Shown here piece by piece: positions 24,701-35,300 of a stretch of 64,000 nt of DNA; the stretch's first letter is position 1; the number at the start of each line of letters is the position of its first letter. Origin of the DNA: Bostrychus sinensis (lineage: Eukaryota; Chordata; Actinopteri; Gobiiformes; Eleotridae); NCBI GenBank assembly GCA_020698575.1, contig CM036258.1:20108795-20172794 (forward strand), read 5' to 3'. A program made the translations under genes and the position numbers. The notes below the pieces were generated by a model. The model was not told the DNA's origin. It saw only the letters and a program-made list of their open reading frames with translations, and made no database searches.

Positions 24701-27700
24701 CACACCTGCCTAAAACTTTTGCACATCCTAAATCTAAAAATGACACTAACTGTAGCCTCCATGTGTGATGCCTTTATGGAGTTCAGTGTAGTAATCCCAT
24801 TGGCCAGACTATTAATGATATGGAATGAGAAATAGAAGTAGGCTATTTCAGATGAGCAATGCTTTAGTGCTATTAAGTCCACTTTCTATTGTAATAACAT
24901 GGTTGCTCTGAAGTCATGGAAAATGCTGTTTGTGCCTTGACCACTCCATGTGATTATGAGTGGCCCCATCATCAGCTGACACTCTGCCCATTCTGAGCCC
25001 TTTTTCTACACACAAACTCTTAACAAGGCAGGATTAGGAGATTATTCACAAGGCATAAGCATAAACGTGAAAGCCAGGATAAAATAACTTCATATTAAAA
25101 ACGTACACAATAAAGTCTACAACCACTATAAAATAAAGCAATAAAAATCATGTCTTTGTCCTCCTCTCTCTTAGGATTCTTTTATCCACGCCGTTCGCAG
25201 TACTGACTTACTTTCTTATATGGTACGTGCCTCCGTTTGAGCAAGGGAAAGTCATCTGGTACTTGGTGTTTTACTGCCTTTTCCAGTCAATGCAGACAGT
25301 AAGTATCTCAAACTTGAAACTTCTCCTTTTTTCATACGTGCACTAAATCTAGTTGTCTGTCCCTAGTGTTTTCACGTGCCTTACTCAGCCCTCACCATGT
25401 TCATCAGCTCCGATCAGAAAGAAAGGGACTCAGCTACTGCTTACCGTAAGCCTACCTTTTGTTATTATGGACTGTACATTTCCTATGTTTGTGATTTATC
25501 ATGCTTTAACAACAGACTACTACTTTCAGGTATGATGGTGGAAGTGTTGGGAAACGTTCTGGGCACAGCCATTCAAGGACAGATAGTGGGTGGGGCCACC
25601 ACAGACTGTCCAACTGAGCCAAATGTTTTGTTGACATCAAATTTGTCACAGATAAACACAACCATAAGCACCCTAGAGGACACGGTGAGAACTGTTTTGA
25701 ACTCTAGCTTTTGGTAGAATATTTGTTATTGTAACTTTTTGTCTGACAAAGCGTTATAGCCAGGCTCAATAACTGTTGTCTGTTCTTTCTAGAAACAAGC
25801 GTACATGTTTGCATCTGGCGTCATCTGTGTGATCTACATCATCTGTGCAGCAGTGTTGTTCTTGGGTGTAAAGGAGCAGAAAGGTATCAGTCCACTATCC
25901 ATCCTCATGTTATAATGTCACATTTATCATGTGGGTATATAATTCAAGGCCTAATATTAGTTCATGACCTACAACGAATTCACATCTAAACTTGCCATCA
26001 CACCACACAGTTGTTCTATATGCACAGCAGCAGACAGACAACAGATAAATCCCTTGATTACTATACTAGTCTCTGTTGTGGTCACCAAAACACACTGCAG
26101 ATGAAACGAAATGAGAAGAAAAAAAATCACCTTTCTCTGCGCAATACAGCCACATCTGTAGTAGTGCAGATACACGCAACATTTCATTGCATTTAATACA
26201 GCATAGCTCAAGGTCAGTCTGTTCATACCTGTGACTTTTAAATGTATAACTGTGCATGTAACAACAGCAACAATGACTTAGAACACACATAAGCTACTTC
26301 ATTATTTTGTGTGTAACTATTTTTGTTAATGTCATGGCCAAACAGAACACTTCCTCTCTCTTTCAATCAGTTATTGTCTGTTGTTCATTCTAATACAATC
26401 CAAGCATTATGTTTGTTACAATAAATGTTTTATCTTTTTAGACAGTGGGCAAAAAAAATCTGCAGCCCTCACATTCCACCAGGGACTCTGGCTAGTGATG
26501 AGCCACAGCCCATATATAAAACTTGTCACCAGCTTCCTCTTCACATCTCTGGGTTTCATGGTAATGTTGTGTTTTGTTATTTATTCATGAATGCTGATTG
26601 CATTACATTAAAAGTTATTGTATTTATCATTCTAGCTTATAGAAGGAAACTTTGCCCTTTTCATCACTTACGCCCTTGGTCACAGAAATGACTTCCAGAA
26701 CATCCTCCTTGTCATCATGGTAAGAGTTGGCATGTTTGCAAAATGAACCTCAATGACACAAAGGCACAAACAAGTTAACTTGACCACCTTTAATCTCAAT
26801 ATATTATAAATAAGCTTAGACTCACTGACACTAGATGTGTTATTCTTGTACCAACTCCTTTTTTTCAGTTATCTGGGACTCTGACCATCCCCTGCTGGCA
26901 ATGGTTCCTTACCCGCTTTGGCAAGAAGACGGCCGTTTACATTGGTAACTCTGTAAGTTACCTAAGTCATATGTCTTTATAGATACAAATTGACAAATCT
27001 GAACTGGTGTGATTTTGGTCCCTTTTTAGTGGGCGTTGCCTTTCATGATCCTTATTGTAACCATCAAGAGCAATCTGATCATTTCCTACATGGTCTCTGT
27101 AGCTGCCGGAGTGAGTGTGGCAGCATCATTCCTCTTGCCCTGGTGAGCTATTATTGTGTTATGAAAGTATAAAGTGTTGTATTGAGCTAAGATGTATTGA
27201 AACTTGCTGTTCTGACAACTGAAATGAGAGGTTTTATGTACTTCCTCCCAGGTCAATGCTTCCAGATGTTGTGGATGATTTTAAAGTTAAAAATCCGGAT
27301 GTCCATGGACATGAAGCAATCTTCTATTCTTTCTATGTCTTCTTCCTGAAGTTTGCCTCTGGTGTCTCTTTGGGTGTCTCTACACTAAGTTTAAAGTATG
27401 TTCACATGTATTGAATTATCATTTTATATAAATCATCACATCAGTCTATTGTTACCAGACTAAACAATCCTTAACACCGCCAATCTGCTTATATCTGCAT
27501 TTTTCTACAGATTTGCAGGATATGTGACTGGAAGCTGCTCGCAGCCTGGGTCTGTCAGTTTAACCCTGAAGATGCTGATTTGTCCTGTGCCATTGGTGCT
27601 TATTGTTTTGGGACTACTAATATTCAAAACATACCCTATAGACGAGGAAATGCGAAAAGACAATCAGAAACTCCTGCAAGAAATTCTGTAAGTTGACGAT

Positions 27701-27896
27701 GAATTTGTTTCAACATGATAAAGGCCTTCTTTGTTTTAGTTGTATAACAGAGGTATTAACTAGAATTGCATAATGACATATGCATCAGTGAAACTCCCTC
27801 AGTAGGAAATATTAATGTGTTGTTGTTCTTTGTGACTTTAGGGACTCAGAAACAGATTCTGACTCTGAATCTTCAACACTCGGGAGCAGTGTTTAG
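21740..27896 (+). CDS. mfsd2a: Sodium-dependent lysophosphatidylcholine symporter 1
   Basis: Major-facilitator transporter that carries DHA-lysophosphatidylcholine with Na+ across plasma membranes, notably at the blood-brain barrier. Fourteen coding exons, all GT-AG with matching phase: 21740-21820, 22904-23032, 23346-23470, 25175-25298, 25367-25445, 25530-25684, 25793-25883, 26442-26560, 26636-26719, 26869-26952, 27030-27142, 27252-27395, 27511-27687, 27842-27896; 519 residues (human 543). Motif GRAWDAVTDPTVGF carries D87 and D91 (human D93, D97, cation site). T153 and S160 match human T159 and S166, sites of microcephaly mutations. K428 in FFLKFASG matches K436. Lumenal-loop N-glycosylation motifs NLS and NTT, and a Cys pair (TTDC, GSCSQP) as in the family. 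The acidic tail ends in a Ser-rich stretch. Teleosts have two copies (aa, ab); not resolved here. Confidence 0.97.
22721..22775 (+). repeat. 10-bp tandem TGTAGTCCTC, 5.5 copies
   Basis: Five perfect TGTAGTCCTC units and a half unit in mfsd2a intron 1, about 130 bp before exon 2. Confidence 0.95.
24401..24728. mobile_element. Short inverted-repeat transposon in mfsd2a intron 3
   Basis: The left end ACTGTGCAAACATTTTAGAC (24,402) matches, inverted and with several changes, the right end CACCTGCCTAAAACTTTTGCACA (about 24,702-24,725; quoted here in overlapping parts, ACCTGCCTAAAACTTTTGCA). The interior has no transposase. Such ends, about 330 bp apart, are typical of non-autonomous DNA transposons. 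The superfamily is not determined and target-site duplication is unclear. Confidence 0.5.
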
Positions 27897-28945
27897 GAGT
27901 GAGCCGTGAGCTTGAATTTTGCACCTGTCTCTAAAAGAGAAGCATGCCCTCTGGACCATGGACCACACAGCTGCCACTCTGAGCACTCCCATGGAGCCCC
28001 CTGGTGGCAAAACTATGTGGGCGTTGTAAATGAAGAAATACTGTATTTTCCAAAGATTTCTGATGCTACCCTTTGTTTTAGGGCTGTTTATTGCTACATT
28101 TCTCTAACTGATGTTACATTATGAATTGGGATACTGTATTCATTCTTGGTCACCCTGTGGTTGCTGGTAACTTTTGCTCTTGGTTTACAAGTGGTTCTTT
28201 GTTGTGTGATGGAGTGAAACGAAGGGCGTAGTTACCTCGTTCAGTGGCTAACTTACTAATTTACTATTTCAGAGGTAGTCTGAATTTAACTTGCAGTAAG
28301 AACCCTTATTTTGAAGGGTCCACCAGCACTATTCCACTGACTGAAGCTGGAGCTGTGCTACAGTCTCTTTACTACACACACTCTTTTAGATAATACATCT
28401 AAAAGTGTACTTGAATTTCTATGAAGGGTAAAGGCACTTCATTACGCTAACTGTATATATCTAAATCACTGCCTTACAAATATGTCTTACTATTTATTAT
28501 AATGATCTGACAGACTTTTTACAACTGTGTTCTCTGTTTGCTACAAATACTAGTAAGTGAGTACAAAGAAAATACATTGTGACTAGTGCTTTAACATTTC
28601 AGATACAAAGACTTGGTACAAACCACCTCCAATGAAGTATAAGGTCACATTCAAACCTCCAAGTGCTTAATTTAAGTATTGATTGTGAGCAATCTAACGG
28701 ATTGTACTTTTCCTGTAAAATGAGAATTATTTATTTGCAGTCAGCATCACTTGTAAGTAAAAATGTTAGACAAATGTGTAAGTGTAAATATTCCTGTTCA
28801 GATTTGCACTAGACACAGTGTCTCTGTGTTTCAATTGTGTAAAAGCTGCTGTAAAATAGTTTGAGTGACCGTGAGCGACATTGATGAGATGTAAAAAAAA
28901 AAATGCTTTTGAGCTTGTGAATAAAGTTTGCTGTGTTGATACTTG
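27897..28945 (+). terminator. mfsd2a: mfsd2a 3'UTR and poly(A) signal
   Basis: About 1 kb of non-coding sequence follows the stop. The canonical signal AATAAA is at 28,920-28,925, followed by T/GT-rich sequence (GTTTGCTGTGTTGATACTTG). Cleavage is expected near 28,940. The next gene's ATG is only about 160 bp further on. Confidence 0.75.
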
Positions 28946-29067
28946 TAAAAGCATTGTATTGAACCAACTTTGGAAAAAATACATATTGCATGTCAAACTA
29001 AAAAGAGAAAAACATTTCCAAACTCTCTGTTTGACAGTTACTGCTAATCACAGGTCACTTATTACTT

Positions 29068-29085
29068 CCAGGTGTTCCCACCTGG
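29068..29085. promoter_or_regulatory. Palindromic double E-box upstream of the ZP gene
   Basis: CCAGGTG TTCC CACCTGG is a perfect 7-bp inverted repeat holding two E-boxes, 15 bp before the ATG. Oocyte zona pellucida genes are known targets of the bHLH factor FIGLA acting through E-boxes in short promoters. The motif is seen; its use here is inferred. It may lie in the 5'UTR rather than ahead of the transcription start. Confidence 0.5.
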
Positions 29086-29099
29086 CTTTGACGCGCGGA

Positions 29100-31369
29100 A
29101 TGATGGGAAAGCAAACGCAAACTCAACTCAATGCGAAACAGTCAGGAAGAAAGTGGAACCTTTATCTTCTGTTGAGTGTTACATTATTAAGCCTAACATC
29201 CTCTGCAGCTAACATTTATGAAATCTCACCTGAACATAAAAGGAAAAGTAGTGTCAACCTCACATACGATGCTGTAAAACTATCAACAACAGAAGACACA
29301 GTATCCACCACCAGCGCGTCTCCATCTCAGCGTCACCTTCTTCACACAGCTGTAGTGTCTCGGTCCTTGAGTCCACAGCAGTCTGGGCCACACTTCCAGT
29401 CGGACTTCGCTGCCATCCCGGACGTCTCTGTTACCTGTGGGAGGTCTGACTTTGTGGTGCGGGTCAAACCAGCCTTCTACGGCCTGGGCGCTGATGCCAG
29501 TGAGCTGAGGCTGGGTCATGGCTGCAAGAGCAACCATGTCCTCCGACCTTACGGTGACCTCCTCTTCACCTACCCGCTCACAGAGTGTGACGTTAAGCGT
29601 GAGGTAAATAGTATGGTTGTGTCAAGTTGCCCTGCTCCTTTGACATTTAAATCACAGTGTTCACCCCTGTCCTGACAGCTGTTGCACGGTTATCTGGTCT
29701 ACAAGTTTGTTCTTCATTATAATCCTTCTCCAGAACGGTTCCCAAGTAAGGCCCATCCAGTTAGTGTCAACATTGAATGTCGTTATCAAAGGTATGCTTT
29801 GTTTATTGGGTCTTAAATGTGCTGTAGTAGATTTGACTTTTGACGGTGTACATAACTGACACTGGCAGGAACCACTACTTGCACCTGCTGGCCATACAGC
29901 CCACCTGGAAAACTGCTATTGCACACAGAAGGCTGAAGACCAGTCAAACCAACTTTCACATCCAGCTGATGGATGGTGAGTTCACATGTAAAGAGACAGT
30001 TACTTAGTTGTATTAGTCTGTTTGTATTTTTCACGTTTGCCACTTTTGTAGTTACATGGAGCAACCCGGTGAAGTCCCGGGTTTTCCAGCTTGGTGAAAT
30101 GGTCAACTTCCAGGTCTCTGCTCCTCACTTACCTCCTGGAAGGAAACTGTACATTAACAGCTGTTATGCTACTCCACTGAGTCATTCTGAATCACATATT
30201 AAATTTACCATTATTGACAATTATGGGTAAGTATTATAAACAATGATGACCCATTGTCTCTTCTCTCATGTCCCTACAATATCAACAGTACCATGCATGA
30301 TTTTGCCATTGACAGCTGTTTATTAGACAGTAAGACAGACCCAGGGGCATCAAAGTTCATCTCACGAACAAACAAGAGCTTGAGATTCTCCATAAAGGCC
30401 TTTCAGTTTATCACTGACCCTGATGCGGAGGTGAGTGTGGATTAAAATGTGTATGTAGTATATTGTGACTTAAACAGATTTTTTTTTTTTTTTTTTTAAT
30501 TTTCAGATAAGCATGCACTGCCAATTGTACGTCACATCTGCTGGTCCAAGCCCTGCACACAAATCCTGCACGTACGCACACAACAGGTGAGCCTTACTAC
30601 ATGGGCAAACTCAGTATTTGTTTGTATTAATTTTTTGTTGCATCTTTTATAGGTGGGAGGCCCTTTCTGGTGATGATGCCATATGCAAATGCTGTGACTC
30701 TCAATGTGTGACCTCTAAACTACGAAGGGCCATGATGGATGGTTAGTGATGTTTGTCAATGTCACAGAGAATAAGTAATTTGATAAGAAATTTCTTATCA
30801 AATTACATTGGGAATTGGGTTGCTTATATAATTTTTCAATTATTACAATATCACCAAATGGTCTAATCTCATCTTTTTTTATTCTAGGCATTGCCAGCAG
30901 CAGGTCCTTATGGGTGTCTGGTTATCCACACACTTCCAACACTATGGTCCATACAAGTGCTATAGACAAGATGCATGACAAAACAGACAAGCAGAAAAAA
31001 CATCTTGAAGAAGGTGCCGATCTAATTGAGATTATAAATTATGAACAAGAAAGATCTGAAGTCAAGGATTCAAAAAGGACAGAGAAGGAGCTTAAGTTGC
31101 ATAAAGATGATGCTGATAAAAAAGTACACATCTTGGATTTAAAACGGGTGAATAATACTAAAAGAGGGCTGGCATATCAAAGAATGATATCAAAAGCTGC
31201 ACCAAAGAAGAAAGATGCACCGCCTATGGATTCTGAAAGAGAGAAAGAAAAACAAAAATGTGCTGATGGAAATGTGAAGGAAGTTCTAAAGCAGAGCCAG
31301 AAGAACAGTGATAGGAATGAAGATGTTTTGGACAAAAAGGACACAACTTGGTATTTCACTTGGAGATAG
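29100..31369 (+). CDS. ZP3-type zona pellucida domain protein
   Basis: Egg-coat family glycoprotein, secreted by the oocyte (or liver) in fish and polymerising through its ZP domain. Eight exons with matching phase: 29100-29603, 29679-29791, 29869-29975, 30052-30226, 30289-30430, 30507-30586, 30653-30741, 30888-31369; 563 residues. Signal peptide about 1-36 (hydrophobic LYLLLSVTLLSLTSSAA). A Ser/Thr-rich linker leads to the ZP domain starting near C113; ZP-N cysteines C113, C142, C163 and C202 fit the C1-C4/C2-C3 pattern. ZP-C contains LYINSCYATP, SCLLDSK, MHCQLYV and CKCCDSQC, as in ZP3. The last exon (residues 404-563) encodes a Lys/Glu/Asp-rich tail with no transmembrane segment and no clear furin site. 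Start: ATG at 29100, with a second at 29103; upstream in-frame ATGs fall in mfsd2a 3' sequence. Subfamily letter not assigned. Confidence 0.9.
30775..30806. other. Perfect 32-bp palindrome in ZP intron 7
   Basis: GTAATTTGATAAGAAA is followed immediately by its exact reverse complement, with no spacer. It lies 33 bp after the exon-7 donor. It could form a cruciform or an RNA hairpin near the splice site. Confidence 0.9.
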
Positions 31370-31409
31370 TTTCTTTCCAATGCTTATGAGTGCATTTTGA
31401 CTTGGTTCA

Positions 31410-31415
31410 ATTAAA
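31410..31415 (+). terminator. ZP gene poly(A) signal
   Basis: ATTAAA lies 41 bp after the stop codon. A very short 3'UTR like this is usual for fish egg-coat genes. A T-rich stretch follows at 31,440. Confidence 0.6.
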
Positions 31416-31572
31416 GCAAAAAATGTAACAAATGTGCCTAATTTGTTTATCTTAAAAAGGAAAAATGCACACGATCTACAAAATTGTCTAAACACAATAT
31501 CCATCTTTTATGAGTTATGAATGTAATGCAACAAGGCAAATTAATTAACTCATTTCACTTTGATCATAATCT

Positions 31573-32322
31573 TTTATTTTAATATAAATGATATATTAGT
31601 CTTTACAACCAGTTTCGAATAGAACTGAAATCTCCCACTGTCGAAACCAAGTGGGGAAAGCCTCCATCGCGAGAGCAGCAGGAAATGTTCACCCAACCAA
31701 AGATCCTCATACAAGTCAGCAAGTCTTCATTGTTTATGTGGTATTATTGAAACCAAAGCTTAGAATTATAGAAAATGATAAAACACTATTTTAAAAGTCT
31801 CAAATATGATTAAGAGCTACACAAAAATATCTGTTTGTGCTTTAGGGTTTAAATGAAGTGAAACGCCAAGGGAACTTTCATAGACAAATAACTTAATAGT
31901 ATTTTCAAAACAAATATAGCTATTTTGAAGACATTTCATTATAACAAAAAGTAAAGTAATTGTACAGTTTTTCTTTTCCATATTTACAAATGAGTGCCCA
32001 AAAGTCCCATTTGAATAATAATAGTAAGAGTAATAGTACTACAAGGTACTACATTATTCAGCAGGACATCAGTTGTACAATCATTGTCTGGCACTAGATG
32101 GCGATAGATACCCATCTCTTTCAAAGGTCAAACTCCTCTTTACAAATACTCCCAAAAAGGCAATAAAAGTACATGCAAATTGGGAAACCGACACCATTAG
32201 CAACAGTCTGAATAAATTTTATAAAATACTTTAACTGATATATGCATGTGCTGTACTTTCTCTTTCAGATGCAAAGACCCACTTACAAATCATTTAAACT
32301 GTGACTCTGAATCTGTTTCATG
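31573..32322 (-). terminator. nhsl3: nhsl3 3'UTR with poly(A) signal
   Basis: About 750 nt follow the nhsl3 stop on the minus strand to AATAAA (plus strand TTTATT, 31,573-31,578). This leaves roughly 130 bp between the 3' ends of nhsl3 and the convergent ZP gene. Confidence 0.55.
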
Positions 32323-35300
32323 TTAATGTCCTTCAACAGTTCCTGCTGTCCCATTTGGTTTCTTTGTGTTATCTGGAGTAATAAATAAACAGTGTTAGTG
32401 TTAATATATAAATATAGAACACATTTTAATTCCCAATTATGACTATCATCTGTAAATTATACCCTCTTACCTTTGATGCTTGCTGATGCATCCTGTCCAG
32501 CAGTTTGCTCTGTGTCACCACTCTCCGTTTCTTTGGCTTTTGTTTTGGGTTTTCTTGCTACAGGTGGAGGCACTTTGAATTCCTTCTTCACCATGTGTTC
32601 CTCACTTGCCTTTGTTACAGATGTCTCTGTTTTCACATCTGCCTTAGCCTCTGACCTTGTTTCAATCACCACTTTCTTGTTGCTTTTTGAGAAGATAAAG
32701 CTGGCTGTGCTGGTGGGAGACTTGCGGACATCAAAACCTGGTGGTGAGTGTATACTAAGCCGTGATGATGTTGTGTGAGGAGCATTGTGTGATCGTGCTG
32801 CTGTTCTAAGACGGATAGCCTCTTGAAGATTCATAGAGGGAGAAATAGCTGGAGGAGACTTGGTGCTGGTTGTAGTAACTGTATTTGGAGATGGGGGTTT
32901 GAGTATGGATGGTTGTGTAGTGACTGTCACTGGTGGAGATGGTGGTGAGCTTATGATGAGAGATCTTCTGATAGGTTTCTGTGGAGCTTCGTTTGAGGCA
33001 GGTGAGGTTTGTATCTGATTGGTTGCCTCCTGTGTTGTCACTGTGACCTCAGACTTTGGTTGGTTTTGTGTTTTTGGATTCTCAGGGCTGCCATTGAGTG
33101 TTTGAGACACTTCCTCTTGTTTAACTAGGCAAGGGGCTGGCTCTTCGCTTTGCTTTTCCACATTATCTGAAACGGGTTCTTGTTCATGAACATCTACACT
33201 TGGAGGAGAAGGTGCCAATATGTCTTCTGCTTTTTGTGGAGGAGTGGTGGACTCAGTAGGTGGTGACACTTCAGGCCACGATGGAACTTCCTGGGGTTTA
33301 TTTGGTTCTTGTGATGATAAAGTCTCAGGTGTAGGATGCTCAATGGGAGGTGGAGGAGGGATACTGCATGGAGGAGCGAGAATACACTTCCATGGGGGTA
33401 GACTAGAATCTGATGCATAAAGAGTATCTTCCTGTGAAAGTTCAATCTCCTTTTGTGCAGCAGGTTCTTCTGAAAGTGTCAGAGGGCCAGAATCATTGGG
33501 GGGTCTAGAAATACTTGGTGCGGCGTCAGGTAGAGGGAGTTTATTTTTCTCAGATGATTGGTCTACATCTTCCTGAGATTGAGCAGCTTCTTCGATTGGC
33601 AAAATTAACACTGTCTTAACAGCAGCTGTAATAGTTTCTTCAGGAAGCAATGGAGGGGATGTTTCGACAATGACTGGAAAAGAAGGCTCCTCGATGGCCA
33701 GTGGAGGGGAGTCTTCACTTACTTGGAGTCCCACAACCTCTACAATCTCAAATGAAGAGGCCTCTTTTGGTGATCGCAAGACTTCTTTGGGTGGTGGGTT
33801 AGAGATCTCAGGAGGTGGTGGAGCGACCTCTAATCGTGAAGAAAGTACTTCTGTTGATGGTAGAGAAGACAAGGCCTTGGGTTGGACAGCAGAAATAACA
33901 GAAGGTGAGGGGACGGGTTCTTTTGGGAGTTCTATTTGTGGTGGAAGAGATACTTCTTCAGGTGACTGATTGGAGATTTCTGGCGGTGACAGTGTGATCA
34001 CTACTAGTGGTGGTGGTGGAGACAAGTCTTTGGGCAGTGAGATGGACACTTCAGGAGGTGGTGGAGAGGCCTCTTTTGGTGAAGAAGAGACCTCTATTTC
34101 TGTTGGAGAAGACACTTTTCCAGGGTGTGGGTTGGGGACTTCAGCAAGCGGTGGAGGAATTTCTATTGGTGGCGGGATAGATACTTCTTTGTTGTTTTCA
34201 GATGCTGGAAGAGAGGCCTCTTTTGGTTCTGAAAAGACATCTGTTGGTGGTGGAAACATTTCTTTGGGTGGTAGAGTGGAGACTTGGGGAGGTGGTGGAG
34301 CTGGGAGACTGACCACAATGCAAGAAGTGGCTGTAACTACCTCTTTTGTTGGAGGAGGCGGAATTAGCTCTGGAGATCGAGGAACTTCTGCTGGCGGTTG
34401 TGGAGGTACCTCTTTTATTGGTAGTGAAGCAAGTTTTGTTGGTAGTACATGAATGATTTTTGGAGGGGGGACTTTTACAGACACATCTTGTGGTGGAGGA
34501 TGGGCCTTGGGTGGTGGAGGAATGGCTGAAACTTTATTAGCTGATGGGGAGGAATATTCTGTAGACTGGGCAGGTGCAGAAGAGAGGGCCTCAGTTGCTG
34601 CAGGAGAAATTTGTTTTAGAAGTGGAGCCTTAGGTGGTGGTTTGGATATTATGGATGGTGTAGGAGAAACATCTTTTGGTTGTGGCAAAACTTTTTCAGA
34701 GGATGCAAATATTATGATTGGAGGAGGGGGTGCTGTGTAGGATGGTGGAGGGGGGATATTTAGAGGTGGAGCTTTGATGCCCTGTAATGAACTGGACATA
34801 TTTGATGTCTCAGGAGAAGACTTGTCTGGAGGCACCTGAACTGGGAGAACTAATCCATCCTCAGGCAATACAGGAGGAGGTGGAAGCGGAAAGTCTGTTT
34901 CATCAGGACTGCCAAGACCTGCCTGTTGCACTGGTGGGGGCGGTGGGGGCCAGGACGATTCAAGGGATGTAGCATGTTGTACCAATACGACAGATGTGAC
35001 CTCTACAGTCTGTTTGGAGGACTGCCGGGGAGAAATGTTTGCTAATGAAATGGAGGGATTATTTGTAGTGTGTGTACTAGTTTTATGTTCCTCAGTTATG
35101 GCTGGGAGCCTCTGTCTGTCTCTTTCTACACTTTTCACTAACATACTATTCAATATCTCACTTACTTGTACTTTTCCATTTTCTTTCACATCTACTTTCT
35201 TCTGTACCAGTCTTTCACAATCATTTGTCCTATTCTCTACATTCAATGATCCTTCTTGACTTTCTAGAACATTCACTGATGCTAGCATTACATTCTGACT

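Noticed and set aside
28881..29099. N-terminal extension of the ZP gene to an upstream ATG
   Set aside because: Falls in the mfsd2a 3'UTR around its poly(A) signal, and would bury the signal peptide 73 residues inside the protein.
33670..34740. Nearly continuous plus-strand open frames coding Gly/Ser/Thr-rich protein
   Set aside because: They are the antisense of the nhsl3 PPPxEVS repeats. Biased codons on the real strand remove stops on the other, and there are no splice sites, promoter or domain.
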